Shown: positions 1 through 10,159 of the stretch, one piece after another
How positions within the stretch are numbered: the stretch's first letter is position 1
Layout of the letters: every line of letters starts with the position of its first letter
DNA from: Diphasiastrum complanatum
Lineage: Eukaryota > Streptophyta > Lycopodiopsida > Lycopodiales > Lycopodiaceae
Assembly (NCBI GenBank): GCA_029204225.1
Contig: CM055092.1
Coordinates: 10,069,806 to 10,133,805, forward strand
DNA length: 64,000 nt
Reading direction: 5' to 3'
The notes under the pieces: generated by a model
What the model saw: the letters and a program-made list of their open reading frames with translations, nothing else
The model's database searches: none
What the model was told of the DNA's origin: nothing
Position numbers and translations under genes: made by a program

Positions 1-240
1 TTCTGAATCGTCAAATTTTTCCAGAAAATCTAGAAAAATCACTATTCTAACATTCAGAATACTTGTTAAGAATTTGCGAGTATTACAGTTAGATTTATCT
101 GCCTCAAAATGATTTCTCATCATGTCCATAAATTCTATAACAATCAGAAAGACCAGTTTTTGTCTAACACTATCCATTGTGCAAGCAAACTGTCCTTTTT
201 GTCAAGTACAGTCCTGCCCTGCTCCTCTGTATTTTGCATC

Positions 241-1680
241 ATGTCTCGTGACTGTGCTGAATCTTCTAATCCGACTCCTCCACGAATGGAACGAAGAATT
301 CCATGTATCGATGCACCAAAGTATGATGGCAAATCTGACCTAGTCCGATTTCTCCAAGACTTTGATAATGCATGCTGTTTTTATAGAGATACCTCTGAAA
401 CTAAAAACCTTCGTCTATTTCCCATGGTACTCTATGGCACCACCAAGGAGTGGTACTTGAATCTTGAAACTTCTGATCTTGCTTCTTGGACCACCCTCAA
501 GGACACTCTCATCAAGTGTTTCAAACCATCCAAACTGACTCAGAGCCCGTTCATTCAAATTACTCATATCAAGATGCGTCACGAAGAGTCTGTTCGAAAC
601 TACATTGAGCGTTTTACACGTCTCAAAGTAGAATGTGTTGATGAAAATATCACTGAACGCATGGCCATAAAACTATTTTTAGCTGGATTGCCTAAAAACA
701 TCCGCCGTGAACTCAAACCAGTTGATAAAGATGTGATGATTGATGCTATCCGTGAAGAAGACGAATGTTTCGATGATGACTTTGACCATCGTGAAAAGAA
801 ATCTAAGAATCTGGATCATCCTAAGTCTGATAATATTGCTCAAACTTCTGAGCTTCTACATCAAATGGAAACCTAGCAAAAAGCTCAACAATCACATATG
901 GATAAACTCACTGCTGATTTCCAAACCGCCATGAAACAAATTGCTGAGAAATCCTTTCCAGCAAGAGAAAATGTCTGGTGTCCAATCTGCTCACAACATT
1001 ACACTGCTAATGAATGCCCTCAACTGCGAAATCATTTCCCAGCAGCCACCAGACCCACCGTTTATCGAGCTTACCGCCCCTACCCGCCACAACAACCTAT
1101 GCCACGACGAGGGGTTTACCAACCACGACCACCTGCACCAAATCAATATCCATCCCCATGTCAATAGTGTGTTGTTAACCAACCTGCCCCACAAAACGTT
1201 GTCCATTATCTTGATCCGAATACCATCGATCCGGCCACCTACTATGTGGAAGACAATACTCAACCGTAGTACTCTACTGGAATGGTTGTTTATTATGCCT
1301 ATGATTCTAATGCTCAATCACTGGATCCCAATGCCCAAGCTTATAATCCAAACCAAGCTGTCTTTGCCGCACATCAACTACTCGCAATATGAGGATGCTG
1401 CATCAGTGCAGGTAAACATCCTAGTATTTGTTGCCCAGATAAACTTCGTTTCCCTCCAGCTTGTGAAAATTGTGGTATTGAACATCACGTGAAGGACTGC
1501 CCATCCCGATCCAAACCTGCTGCTCCAGTTTGTTCAGTGCAAGTAGAAACTTTACCAGCTGAAACTCATCCTGCTTGGATCTTGACTCGGCCACAAACCC
1601 AACACCAAGCCCCTACACTTGCACCCAGCAAAACTCACCCACAGGCTGTTCCTCCAAGAGATGATTCAACTCGATAGTTT
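241..1680 (+). pseudogene. gag: Retrotransposon Gag (capsid plus nucleocapsid), broken
   Basis: One frame runs through this stretch, interrupted by stops at 874 (TAG), 1165 (TAG) and others. The first ATG that gives a compact Gag start is at 241; an upstream in-frame ATG at 109 is possible but its extension has no Gag-like content. Residues about 20-210 form a retrotransposon Gag core (PKYDGKSDLVRFLQ, RLFPMVLYGTTKEWYLN, LFLAGLPKNIRREL). A cysteine motif CPICSQHYTANEC lies near 985-1020 and a zinc knuckle CENCGIEHHVKDC near 1465-1500, with a Pro/Gln-rich linker between. It resembles the Gag encoded on the minus strand at 13.1-14.3 kb. Its role would be to form virus-like particles and bind element RNA. 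Confidence 0.8.
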
Positions 1681-2299
1681 ATCCTCAAACATCTGAAGAA
1701 ATTCAGCTGCATCATGAGTATCGCCAGCAAATCCGTAATGCCGACCAACAATCTTCCTCTTCCCATAAAGTACCTCACAAGCCATTTGAAAGCAAAACCC
1801 TTGAAGGTACCCAAGTTTGGGGAGATTTACTACAAGCCAATGTCACTCTTCCCTTCCATGTCCTCTGGAAGCATGCTGGCCAGTGGAAACAACAGATCCA
1901 ATCCAATACCACCACCACTATTGATGAGTTGCATGAAATGCCCTTACATCTAACCAATCCACTCAACGAACGAGGCAACATCAAAATCCCAGCTATCCAT
2001 CATCAATCCCGTGAAGTTTTAGCAGTACTCAATGGAGGTTCCAGAGTTAATATCATTTCCACATCCCTCATGATGGAATGGAATCTGAAAGACAAGCTAG
2101 CCAAACCTACTTGTCAGCTTTGAATGGTTGATCAAAGTGTGGTCCGACCTACCGGTTTCCTTCCGCACGTGCTGATCAAACTAGGAGGTCTCAAATTTTC
2201 TGTTGACCTTGTAGTACTTGATATTCCCAATAATGCCTATTCTTATGAACTATTACTTGGTCATCCGTGGCTCACCAATGCACGAGTCATTCATGACTA
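1680..2299 (+). pseudogene. Retropepsin-like aspartic protease, active-site Asp changed
   Basis: It continues the gag frame after a one-base shift near 1675. The segment VLAVLNGGSRVNIIS at about 2020-2062 aligns with the active-site region of plant Ty3 proteases, where the usual residues are DGGS; the minus-strand relative at 12.46 kb keeps MIDGGSVVNLIS. Here the catalytic Asp codon reads AAT (Asn, 2031-2033). Downstream, VDLVVLDIPNNAYSYELLLG and HPWL match the second half of the fold. A TGA at 2121-2123 and a TAG at 2298 break it. The protein would cleave Gag polyprotein, but this copy cannot be active. Confidence 0.7.
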
Positions 2300-2516
2300 G
2301 AGCAATTGATCCTCACGATTTCTCTATTACCTCCTCAAATTCTGATCAAATACATTTTTGCACTATCAGACATTTTTCCTCTTTTGGCCAACACAAATCA
2401 CTTACAGGAATTCGCAGGCCCTCAGAATGATGTCTTGAAATCCGCGACCATCATTACCAAATCGTGGACATTGAGGAGAAATTCTGGGTGAAGTTGCAAA
2501 TTCCTACCCAAAAAAG
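2300..2516. other. Spacer between protease and extra coding region
   Basis: About 220 bases hold no reverse transcriptase, RNase H or integrase motif in any frame. Readable stretches are short and interrupted. This is where pol would be expected in an autonomous Ty3 element, so it may mark an old deletion joint. Confidence 0.5.
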
Positions 2517-2528
2517 TCTATATATAGG
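2517..2528 (+). promoter_or_regulatory. TATA-like box ahead of the extra coding region
   Basis: TCTATATATAGG is a near-perfect plant TATA box. It sits about 108 bases before the ATG at 2636, which leaves room for a transcription start and a leader of roughly 75-80 bases. Its place inside a retrotransposon, between protease and a separate coding region, suggests an internal promoter for that region. This is inferred from position and sequence only. Confidence 0.45.
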
Positions 2529-2552
2529 TCTCCACCCTTTCTCCACGAGTTC

Positions 2553-2625
2553 ATTTTAGATTGCTGCTCTCGAGTTCATGCCAAATTTTTTCAAAAATTT
2601 CAAAATTCTCAGAGCAATCTAAAAT
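2553..2625 (+). repeat. Inverted repeat in the leader of the extra coding region
   Basis: ATTTTAGATTGCT at 2553-2565 is matched exactly by AGCAATCTAAAAT at 2613-2625, giving a 13-bp perfect stem with a 47-base loop just before the ATG at 2636. CGAGTTCAT also appears twice nearby (2545-2553 and 2571-2579). Confidence 0.6.
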
Positions 2626-2635
2626 CACTGCTGCC

Positions 2636-5600
2636 ATGGCTTCCCGTGATTCCTCACAAAGCTTGCACCACTCGTCCTTATTCAGGGGATATAATCATGA
2701 TCTCTCTTAAGAATTACACCGAGCAGCTCACACTGGCCAAGGATATCCTCACCAACCTTGGTTTTGATCTAACACTTTTTCGGGGCCAGCAGAACGAGAG
2801 CCTCATCCAAGCAGCCTACTCGACCTATTCGGATGAATTCCAAACTTTCCGGCTTACAACCAAGACTGGCAGTTATTCTATTATCAATGTCTCTCTGGGG
2901 GATCTTCAGAGTGTCGGCTTTCCTAATCTCGGAGAGACAATCCATGGCAAGGGCACCAGTTATGATGCCAAGTATTTCACCAAGTTTCTGACAGATGATG
3001 GCAAAACCATTGTCCAAACCGATGATGAGATCGTTATCCGACTCATCACGGATCCCCATCTACGGGCCGCCTCAGAGATCATCGTCACCATGGCTGCAGT
3101 ACATACCACCAAGATGGATTGCATCCCACCGAGCGATCTCTGCTCTCTCACCCTCACCATGGACGACCCCACTCAAAATTATAAGTGGGCTGAGAAGGTA
3201 GCGGAGAAGCTGTGCAGAGCCCTAAAAGCCCGCAAATCAACTACCAAATGTGAGTATCTCCTCCACATGTTGGTCACCAAGCAATTGGGGTCTTAGGCGG
3301 CTGCTGCCATCAAGGAGCTGGAAGGTTGTTTATCCAAGCACAAAAAACCGAGCCACTCCCCAACCGACAGCAGAACCAGTCTCACCAGCCCCACCTACTA
3401 GGAAGCAGAAAGGGAAGGCAGTCAGTACCGAAGCAGATGTCCCACATGACATTCTATCCAGCGATATCGAGGTAGAATATGCTGAATCCGAAGGGAGCCT
3501 TAAACCATCTTAGGTCCCCAAGGAGGTCCTAGAGCAGCAAGAAGCCTTACTTCACCAGGCCCAACAACGCCGAGAAGCAGTAGCAGCAGCAGTAGGCAGC
3601 TCCGGAATGGAAAGCACTTCTGGCTCTGATCCTATGGGCGTAATTTCGTCCACACAGGCAATCTCCTCTCCATCACTTGCTCTCACAATCCCACCACCAC
3701 CCCCACCATTTCCTGTCACCTCCACACCCTCAATAACTCTCAATACGGGCTTCCCTTTCACACTTCCACAAAAGCCCTCGATTGTACAAATCTCCACCCT
3801 ACTTGACTCCACAGTCAACGTAGATGATTTTGCCTTACAATTACTAATTGCACTTCCATCAACCACTTTCACCACTAACCCAATCACACAATCTCTGCCA
3901 CATAGTCTCTCCCCACCCCTCAATCCACAATCACCCCTCCCTACCTTTCCTACACCTCCGTCTAGCTCTGCTCCTGATTTTCTACCATTTAGCCCCATGC
4001 CGTATCCTAACTACACACGCAACCTCCCTGACATTGGTCCTTGGGAGCAGCTACCCCTTACAGCCCAAAAGCGGTATGGTTGGTGAATGAGCTCCAATAC
4101 AATGTATTCGGCACCCTAGGGGCACAACACACTATGCGGCGATTCAATGATGGTGCTATGGTGGACCGTCAGAAAGAAAAAGCAAGGCTGGAGGAGGAAA
4201 CCAAACAATAGCAGTTGCAGATCCAAAACCTCACGAATTACAATCAACAACAGCAGCAGATGCTAATCCATCTCCAGAACCAGCTCCAACTGAAGGTATC
4301 CAACATGCAACAAACCATTGATACCCTCAAAGCCGAGAAGGATGAGGTTGTAGCAGATTCATAAGCAGCACATTCCGCTATGAAGGAATAGTTGGAAATG
4401 GTGGACTTCAACAACTTCGCACCACCAGCTATCCCTAAGGGAACTACCATTCCAGTGGTGGCCTATCAAACGCTGGCCCAAAAGCTGAAAGCCATGACGG
4501 AGCAACACGCAAAATTACAACAATCATACATTGCTTCCGTCGAGGCCCTAAACCAGCACATAGCCACCTTGGAAGAATGCTTAAAGGCTACTGCCTAGTC
4601 GACACCGTCGGTTCATGCAGAGCACGCCCAATTTCATGATTCGGGACACCACTTTGATGGGCCTGATGGTGGAGATGGCATAGGATTTCAACAGCTCAAG
4701 GCTCCGCATTTCAAAGCCAACCCCTGGGGCAAGGAGCTCAAACACCAACCAATCCATCGGGCTCTGGGAGTACCAACATTTTCTTTCCCCCTCAACACCA
4801 CTAACCCCACCTTCATTCCACGACACTTTTCCCCTGAATCACAACGTATTGCAGAAGCTAGCCCCTCGCCTCCTCTATCTCCTGATCCCGATCCACAAAC
4901 CGCACATGAGATTGCCTCTGAAGCCCCCACCATCCGGCACAGAATCACGCCCACAGAACCAAGCAAGGAGTTGCGCGTCTCTCAGGAGTTTGCAAAGAAG
5001 TACCCAACAATGAAAGAGCGAGGCGGCTACATACTGTCAAATTTAGACCAGTGTCAAACACATAAAGCAGCAGTCAAACTCCTAGATCCACAACCTCTCT
5101 GGTGCCATCAGCTCTTCCTGCAAAGACCTCGATGACACGGTATCTTGAAGCTCCCTCCGCACCAATCCTTATTACTCCAATAGCGAGGCGAGAACCATTT
5201 CCTGCCACCAAGGTCAAGAACAGAATCTTTTGGCCTAAGCTCACAAGAGTCGATACCGGCAACTTAGCCGAAGACATGGTCACCAACTGCCGAGTCTTCT
5301 ACCAGAAGCACCATGGCAATCCTGATTGCGATGTCAGATATTTTGCAGATAATTGCGACCTGGTGGCATTTCTGGCAGAACTCAGAGGTTTTTGGGATCG
5401 AGGGTTACCCCCAATTGCCCTTGATATCAATAAACCCTTGCGCACGCAAGACAACAATATCAACGTTGCAAGGCTCTATTATCGCACTGCACTTATTTCC
5501 GCCTTGCACGTTGATATGGTGGAGCTATGGAAAACCCATAACTTTCTCCAGGATATGCTCCATTATTACACACCCATGCCCTTCCTGAACAGATTACGGT

Positions 5601-5725
5601 GGCAACTGATGGAGGGCATCGGGACGACCATCTACCACTCCCGACAGCAACAGTCTCGCCTCCAACAAGCACAAAAAATCCAGGACGAAAAGGCGTCGAT
5701 TGGTGTGCGACCACCAATCCAATAA
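2636..5725 (+). pseudogene. Long unidentified coding region in the retroelement
   Basis: Decayed remains of what looks like one protein of roughly 1,000 residues, read through several frames. It starts at ATG 2636 (MASRDSSQS), then a 200-residue globular part (about 2700-3296, with GFDLTLFRGQQNESLIQAAY), a Pro/Ser/Thr-rich linker (about 3330-4080), a Gln-rich predicted coiled coil (about 4090-4600; QIQNLTNYNQQQQQMLIHLQ), and a 207-residue C-terminal block (5102-5725) with FYQKHHGNPDCDVRYFADNC. Stops are mostly TAG in place of CAG. No polymerase, integrase, envelope or known host domain is recognised. It could be an element-specific accessory protein or a captured host gene. Confidence 0.55.
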
Positions 5726-5734
5726 GGAGGGGGA
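5724..5734 (+). other. Polypurine tract
   Basis: AAGGAGGGGGA lies three bases before the LTR start TGTTAGCA. This is the usual place and composition for the plus-strand primer of an LTR element. Confidence 0.75.
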
Positions 5735-5737
5735 TAA

Positions 5738-6548
5738 TGTTAGCAACTGTGCTAACACAGAGAAAATAAAAAAATAATAAAACTCCATGGCATGTGTTTT
5801 TAAGACCACGTATGAGTATCTGTCAATAAACTTCAAGCCATGGCATGTGTTTTGTAAGTCCGTGAGTAGAAGCCTAAATAATAATAAAATAGCTTAAACT
5901 TAGATTTAGAACTTAGACTTAGGAAATTTAAGATTAGAAATATTTTATCTTAAGTTGTCCTAAGTTAAAAAAATTGAAGTTCTAAATCCTAAGTTAGAAG
6001 TTCTAGAAAGGCTAGGAACAGATTAGTCCCATAAGTTAGTAGACACTTATGGAAGACCCTCCTTGCCATAAAAGGAGAGGTATTTGCATTGTAAATAACA
6101 CTTTTGAGATTAAGCTATCTTGCTCTCTATTTTGGAGAATTATCATTCTATTTCATTTGTGTTCCCCTTGGAAAGGTGCATAGCTTGAGGGAAGGTGCTC
6201 GGGCCTCCTCTTGCCTCCTTTTCATCGGTTTTATTATTGTGGCATGTTCATTATTCTTTATTTGTTTAGTATAGCCGCAATCTCATTTTATTATCCTTCG
6301 GGTGTTAATCTAGGATTAGTCTAGTCACCTTGCTAGTTGGGTAAGCCTTAGCAAGGATTTTTATTGTTGTTACTAATTAGTTTATTTCCGTTTCGGGCAC
6401 TAGTTGGGTAAGCCTTAGTGCTCTCATTCCTGTCCATATTTCTGTTGAAGCTTATTGTAGAAACTTAAAAAGTGGACGAATCTCTACATCCCTATACTAC
6501 ACCCGTAAGTAGATCTCGCCACCGCACTCACTACAAATACTTCCAACA
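5738..6548 (+). repeat. 3' LTR of the gag-protease element
   Basis: Begins TGTTAGCAACTG after the polypurine tract and probably ends TTCCAACA, about 811 bp. The ends fit TGTT...AACA. The right end was chosen from the terminal dinucleotide and is not confirmed by a second copy, because the 5' LTR is outside the window. A paired short direct repeat, TAGTTGGGTAAGCCTTAG, occurs at about 6335 and 6402. Confidence 0.65.
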
Positions 6549-6632
6549 CTTAGGATAAGATTTACAGGGTGCCTTAGCTTTTAGGGCACTTTTGGCATTC
6601 AGTAAGATAGTGTCTCCTTTTTGCCTATCACC

Positions 6633-6794
6633 TTAAATTGTGTAAAAACACAGTGTCGCAATTCTTTCGCCTTTTCTTCATCTGTGCGAATTTGCATGTA
6701 AATATGCAGACTGCGTGACAACGTTAGTAAATATGCAGCATGAATGGAGGCAGGTTAAAAATGGGATCTAGGAGAGCTAGAGGGAATAAATCCA
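6633..6794 (-). repeat. Truncated Copia LTR fragment
   Basis: About 160 bases closely match the start of the Copia LTR found at 56190-57154 and 52680-53673 (for example TGCAGACTGCGTGACAAC and GAGAGCTAGAGGGAATAAAT). Only the first sixth of that LTR is present, in minus orientation, ending at AATAAATCCA. The interval 6795-7112 around it shows no gene. Confidence 0.75.
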
Positions 6795-7112
6795 TGGAGT
6801 CAACACACTAATCATGTTATCATCCTACATGCATAAGTAGTTCAATTTTTCGAGTTTTCAATATCAACGATCTATCAACTGAAGCACATTTTGCTCTAAC
6901 AGCCTTGCACCTAGCTTCAAGCCATTTTGTACTCATCTTGTATCAATTAGAGTGCAAAGTTTTTGTTTACACTATTGTGTTGTTCTATGGTGCATTGTTT
7001 GATCTTTTTCATCTTGAATGTTCTTGTTGGTAACTGACACACTTTTGATCCATCAACCACCTGCTCCACTTCTGCTGGTGCTCACATTTTCTCTAATTTT
7101 CGACACAATCTG

Positions 7113-7760
7113 CAATGGAAAAGTCAAATTACAACCTCATGTATTGTGAAAGATTTGTGATATGGCTGATTTCCAATCTGTTTTAGATATTCAAAAATTC
7201 TTTGGATGTCTTAACTGGATTCATTGGAGTGTGCCTCATCTCGCCATGCTTACACAACTTTTACGATCTCTCTTGACAAAATCAGAGCAATCTTATGTCT
7301 CGACAACTGAGCATCAAAATTGTGTCAAGCTTATACAGCATTATTGTTCTTCATTACCACCTCTACAATTGCCTATCAATGGCACTCTCATCATATATAC
7401 AGATGCTAGTCTTTGTGCATGGGGTGCAATTTTGTGTGAAGAACAAGGAGACAAATCCCTAGTTGTTTGCAGGTCTGCCAGTGGTTCCTTTACCTCAACA
7501 CAGAGCCGTTATTCATCATTACATCAAGAAATCTTAGCAGCAAAAAATGCTTTCAAAACTTTTTGATTTTTTATTATGCAAAAGCATTTTATTCTACGAA
7601 GTGACACATAGTCCAAATATTGAAGCTATTGGTAATTCAAGATTGATCTGATGGGCTCTATGGTTTGATCATTTTGAGTTTACTACCAAATATGTTCTTG
7701 GTCTCAAAAACAATATTGCATACTTTTTGAGTTGCATGTATCCTCCATCAGATTCATGCT
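7113..7760 (+). pseudogene. Endogenous caulimovirid-like RT tail and RNase H fragment
   Basis: The longest open part (7162-7566) reads as the end of a reverse transcriptase (FFGCLNW, then SLPPLQLP) followed by RNase H (IIYTDASLCAWGAIL, CRSASGSF, SRYSSLHQEILAAKNAF). The order and spacing, and the SLPPLQLP and C-R-x-A-S-G-S-F patterns, resemble plant pararetroviruses (Caulimoviridae) more than the Ty3 elements in this window; this is family knowledge, not a search result. After the stop at 7564 the similarity continues weakly to a FTTKYVLGL segment near 7680-7720. A Ty3 origin remains possible. The fragment is short, interrupted and certainly inactive. Confidence 0.55.
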
Positions 7761-7801
7761 CATCAGTCATAGTAATCAGTCAAACTATCAAGCAAATAAA
7801 G

Positions 7802-7923
7802 GCCTACCCAACAGATGATGTCATTCTCCACCAAACGGATGATCTCATATTCCACTATTATTGCCTACCCAACGGATGATGTCATTCTACACCAAACGCA
7901 TGATGTCATATTCCACTATTATT
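7802..7923 (+). repeat. 61-bp tandem duplication with TGATGTCAT motifs
   Basis: Two adjacent copies (7802-7862 and 7863-7923) differ at only a few positions. Each carries GATGATGTCATTCT, and the second has a further TGATGTCATATTCC. The motifs resemble the TGACG-type activator sites seen upstream of pararetroviral promoters. They lie 115 bp or more upstream of a TATA box. Confidence 0.7.
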
Positions 7924-8037
7924 GCTGATATCATGCTTTGTACAAAGGATACAACTGTAATCTCTAGTGCGCCACACAGATGATAGTGCTCTATTCAACT
8001 ATTGTATCACCCAGCTGATGAATGAAGTTCAGCTTGG

Positions 8038-8045
8038 TATAAAAA
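8038..8045 (+). promoter_or_regulatory. TATA box downstream of the RNase H fragment
   Basis: TATAAAAA at the end of a 270-bp non-coding stretch that follows the RNase H fragment. In caulimovirids the pregenomic RNA promoter occupies this position. The Copia RT fragment starting near 8180 interrupts what would follow. Confidence 0.4.
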
Positions 8046-8179
8046 GACCTGCATACTTCATTATCAGAAGAGGCCTTTTAGCTAATCTATTAGTGCGTGT
8101 GATCTATGAGAAGCTTTTGGCTTGTTTGTATCCAATCTGCTTTCCTTTAATATATTTGGTTTTTCTTTGTGTTCTTCTA

Positions 8180-9045
8180 AGTGTTCCGAGTTTCCAAGTG
8201 TTGATTCCAATGTGTATTGGAAAGTCATAGACCATCCCTTTATTATCATCACATTATATGTAGATGATACCCTATTTTTCAACAATAACGTTGATTTCAT
8301 AAAAGATGTAAAGAGAATGTTGTTCCAGGAGTTTGACATGACAAATCTGGGAGAGGCATGTTACAAATTCATAAGGACAAAGAAAATAAGTTGTTGTTTA
8401 TTGCTCAACAAAGATATATGCATAATTTGCTTTCAACGTTCACTTTTTTGAATTGTAAGCTTCCAAGAATTATTCATTGGAAAGCTCTATCATGAGTAAT
8501 GAGATATTTACAAGACTATTGCGTTTGTTATGGAGGAACCAACATTGAAGATTTTCTTATAAGACTACACAGATGCAGATTGGGAAGAAGATATTGACAC
8601 AAGGAAATCGGCTTTGGGCTTTGTGTTATTGCTCAGTGGTCCTGTATCCTGGAACAGTCAAAAGAAAGCAGACTTCAATTGCACTGTCATCCACAAAATC
8701 GAAATGTATTGCAACTACTCAAGCTACAAAGGAGGCAGTTTGATTGATGCTTCTACTCTCTTATATCGGTTTATTTCAACAAGATCCTACTTGGATAAAT
8801 TGTGATAATCAAAGCACTATAATTTTATCATTAATCCAAGATTGCATTCTAGGAATAAGCATATAGAAACCAACTATCATTACATCAGAGATAGTGTTTT
8901 CAATAAGAAAGTTTGTTTAAGATTTTGCATAATACGATACATGATTGTAAATTTTTTTTGACTAAGGCATTGACTCCAGAGGCACACAAGAAATTTTTTG
9001 GCATGTTAAACATGAAGATCAATGAAATACTAGTTCTAGATTAAG
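8180..9045 (+). pseudogene. Copia reverse transcriptase tail and RNase H, broken
   Basis: The reading DSNVYWKVIDHPFIIITLYV-DDT at about 8200-8270 contains the Copia RT catalytic YVDD. MLFQEFDMTNLGEA follows. After several frame changes the RNase H region is recognisable (YTDADWEEDIDTRKSALGF at about 8567-8623, GPVSWNSQKK), and the C-terminus reads FLTKALTPEAHKK before a stop near 9043. It is closely related to the Copia relics at 11.4-12.2, 44.0-44.8 and 57.2-58.6 kb. The 5' two thirds of the element are missing. Confidence 0.8.
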
Positions 9046-9053
9046 AAGTATTG

Positions 9054-9480
9054 GAACCCTTGTAAATAACTTTTAATCTGTTTCTAGTAAGATTCAATTT
9101 TTAGTTGATTCTACAAGTGGAAAAGTCAGAAAATGTATTGCAGACCTACAAAAATACTAGAAAGATCGAAACTAAAAAATTAGAGGGTTGATATTCAACA
9201 AAGACTATTTCAATCTCTTTCAAAAGTTGAAGTCTAGAGTCAGACTAGATAGAATCTATTTTGACCCAATTGGTATTTTGATTAAAGGTTGAAACTATTT
9301 TGACCCACATGTTGTTTTGATTCAGATATCTATTTTGACCCTTCATAGTTTTTTTTGTTTCATTGAAAGAAACCACCTAATCGTCAACATAAATGGACCA
9401 TTCATTGATTCATACATTATGAGTGGCTGCATCTCATTGGATCGCGCCGTTAAACAACACTTAGATCAAGTCATGTACAT
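9054..9480 (+). repeat. LTR sequence of the 8.2-kb Copia fragment
   Basis: It begins right after the Copia RNase H and a degenerate polypurine tract (GATTAAGAAGTA). The stretch aligns with 42815-43165, for example TCTACAAGTGGAAAAGTCAG and GGCTGCATCTCATTG. Being repeated and directly 3' of RNase H identifies it as LTR; its right end is not defined. Confidence 0.6.
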
Positions 9481-10159
9481 TATATATAAACGATCATATT
9501 AATCAAAGAATGTGATTTTCGATAACAGTATTATTGTGATTATAATTTAGAAATTATTTAGACTATTGTCTCAAGATCGTAAACCTCTACAATCTTGTCT
9601 GAATGTACTCAATTTTGTTTAAATCATAATCCATGATTCAAGAAACTAATATCTACTATCATTATCATTGTCCACAATTGAATGCTATTGTTTTCATGAG
9701 TGTTGTACTTTTTAACTGTAATGAAAAATGATCTAGTTGCTCTACTAGATACTATTATTACTTCCACACTGTATTTTCCTTCATTGGGTTTTGACATTCT
9801 GCAAGTAAATTTTTTGTGAGGTGGATTAGTTTTCTTATGTTTTAGAGTAGAATCAAGCTTCAAGTAAACTACATAGGCTGAAATAGTGGCATAGATCTTG
9901 CATATTCATCTACATTTTAGTTCTTGATGTTCTTGCGAAGCTCAAGAATCAAGAGATGAGTGTTTATTGATTCTTGTACTTGTAATGCTTGCTAATTAGT
10001 TTCTTGTTTTCTTAATTCTATTTTTGTGGCTGCATTTAGATTAATTTGAGTTTCAAGATCTGTTTTTAATTCGTTTTATAGTAAGTAGAAATAGGATCTG
10101 TTGAGTGTTCATCTGAGTTGCATGTTGTGAGCACCATGACTTGCATGTTTCAATTGATG
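9481..10159. other. No gene seen
   Basis: AT-rich sequence with no open frame of note and no recognisable RNA gene. Part may still be LTR of one of the flanking Copia elements. Confidence 0.6.

Larger units (their letters stand above)
1..6548 (+). mobile_element. Ty3-type LTR retrotransposon lacking RT and integrase, 5' end outside window
   Basis: The order seen is gag, zinc knuckle, aspartic protease, a TATA-like box, a long unidentified coding region, polypurine tract and 3' LTR. No reverse transcriptase, RNase H or integrase motif could be found in any frame between gag and the LTR. The Gag and DGGS-type protease resemble those of plant Ty3 elements (inference from motifs), so this looks like a non-autonomous derivative that would need polymerase from a relative. 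The 5' LTR and primer site would lie left of base 1. Stops and frameshifts in all coding parts show it is dead. An alternative is that pol was lost by deletion around 2300-2500. Confidence 0.75.
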
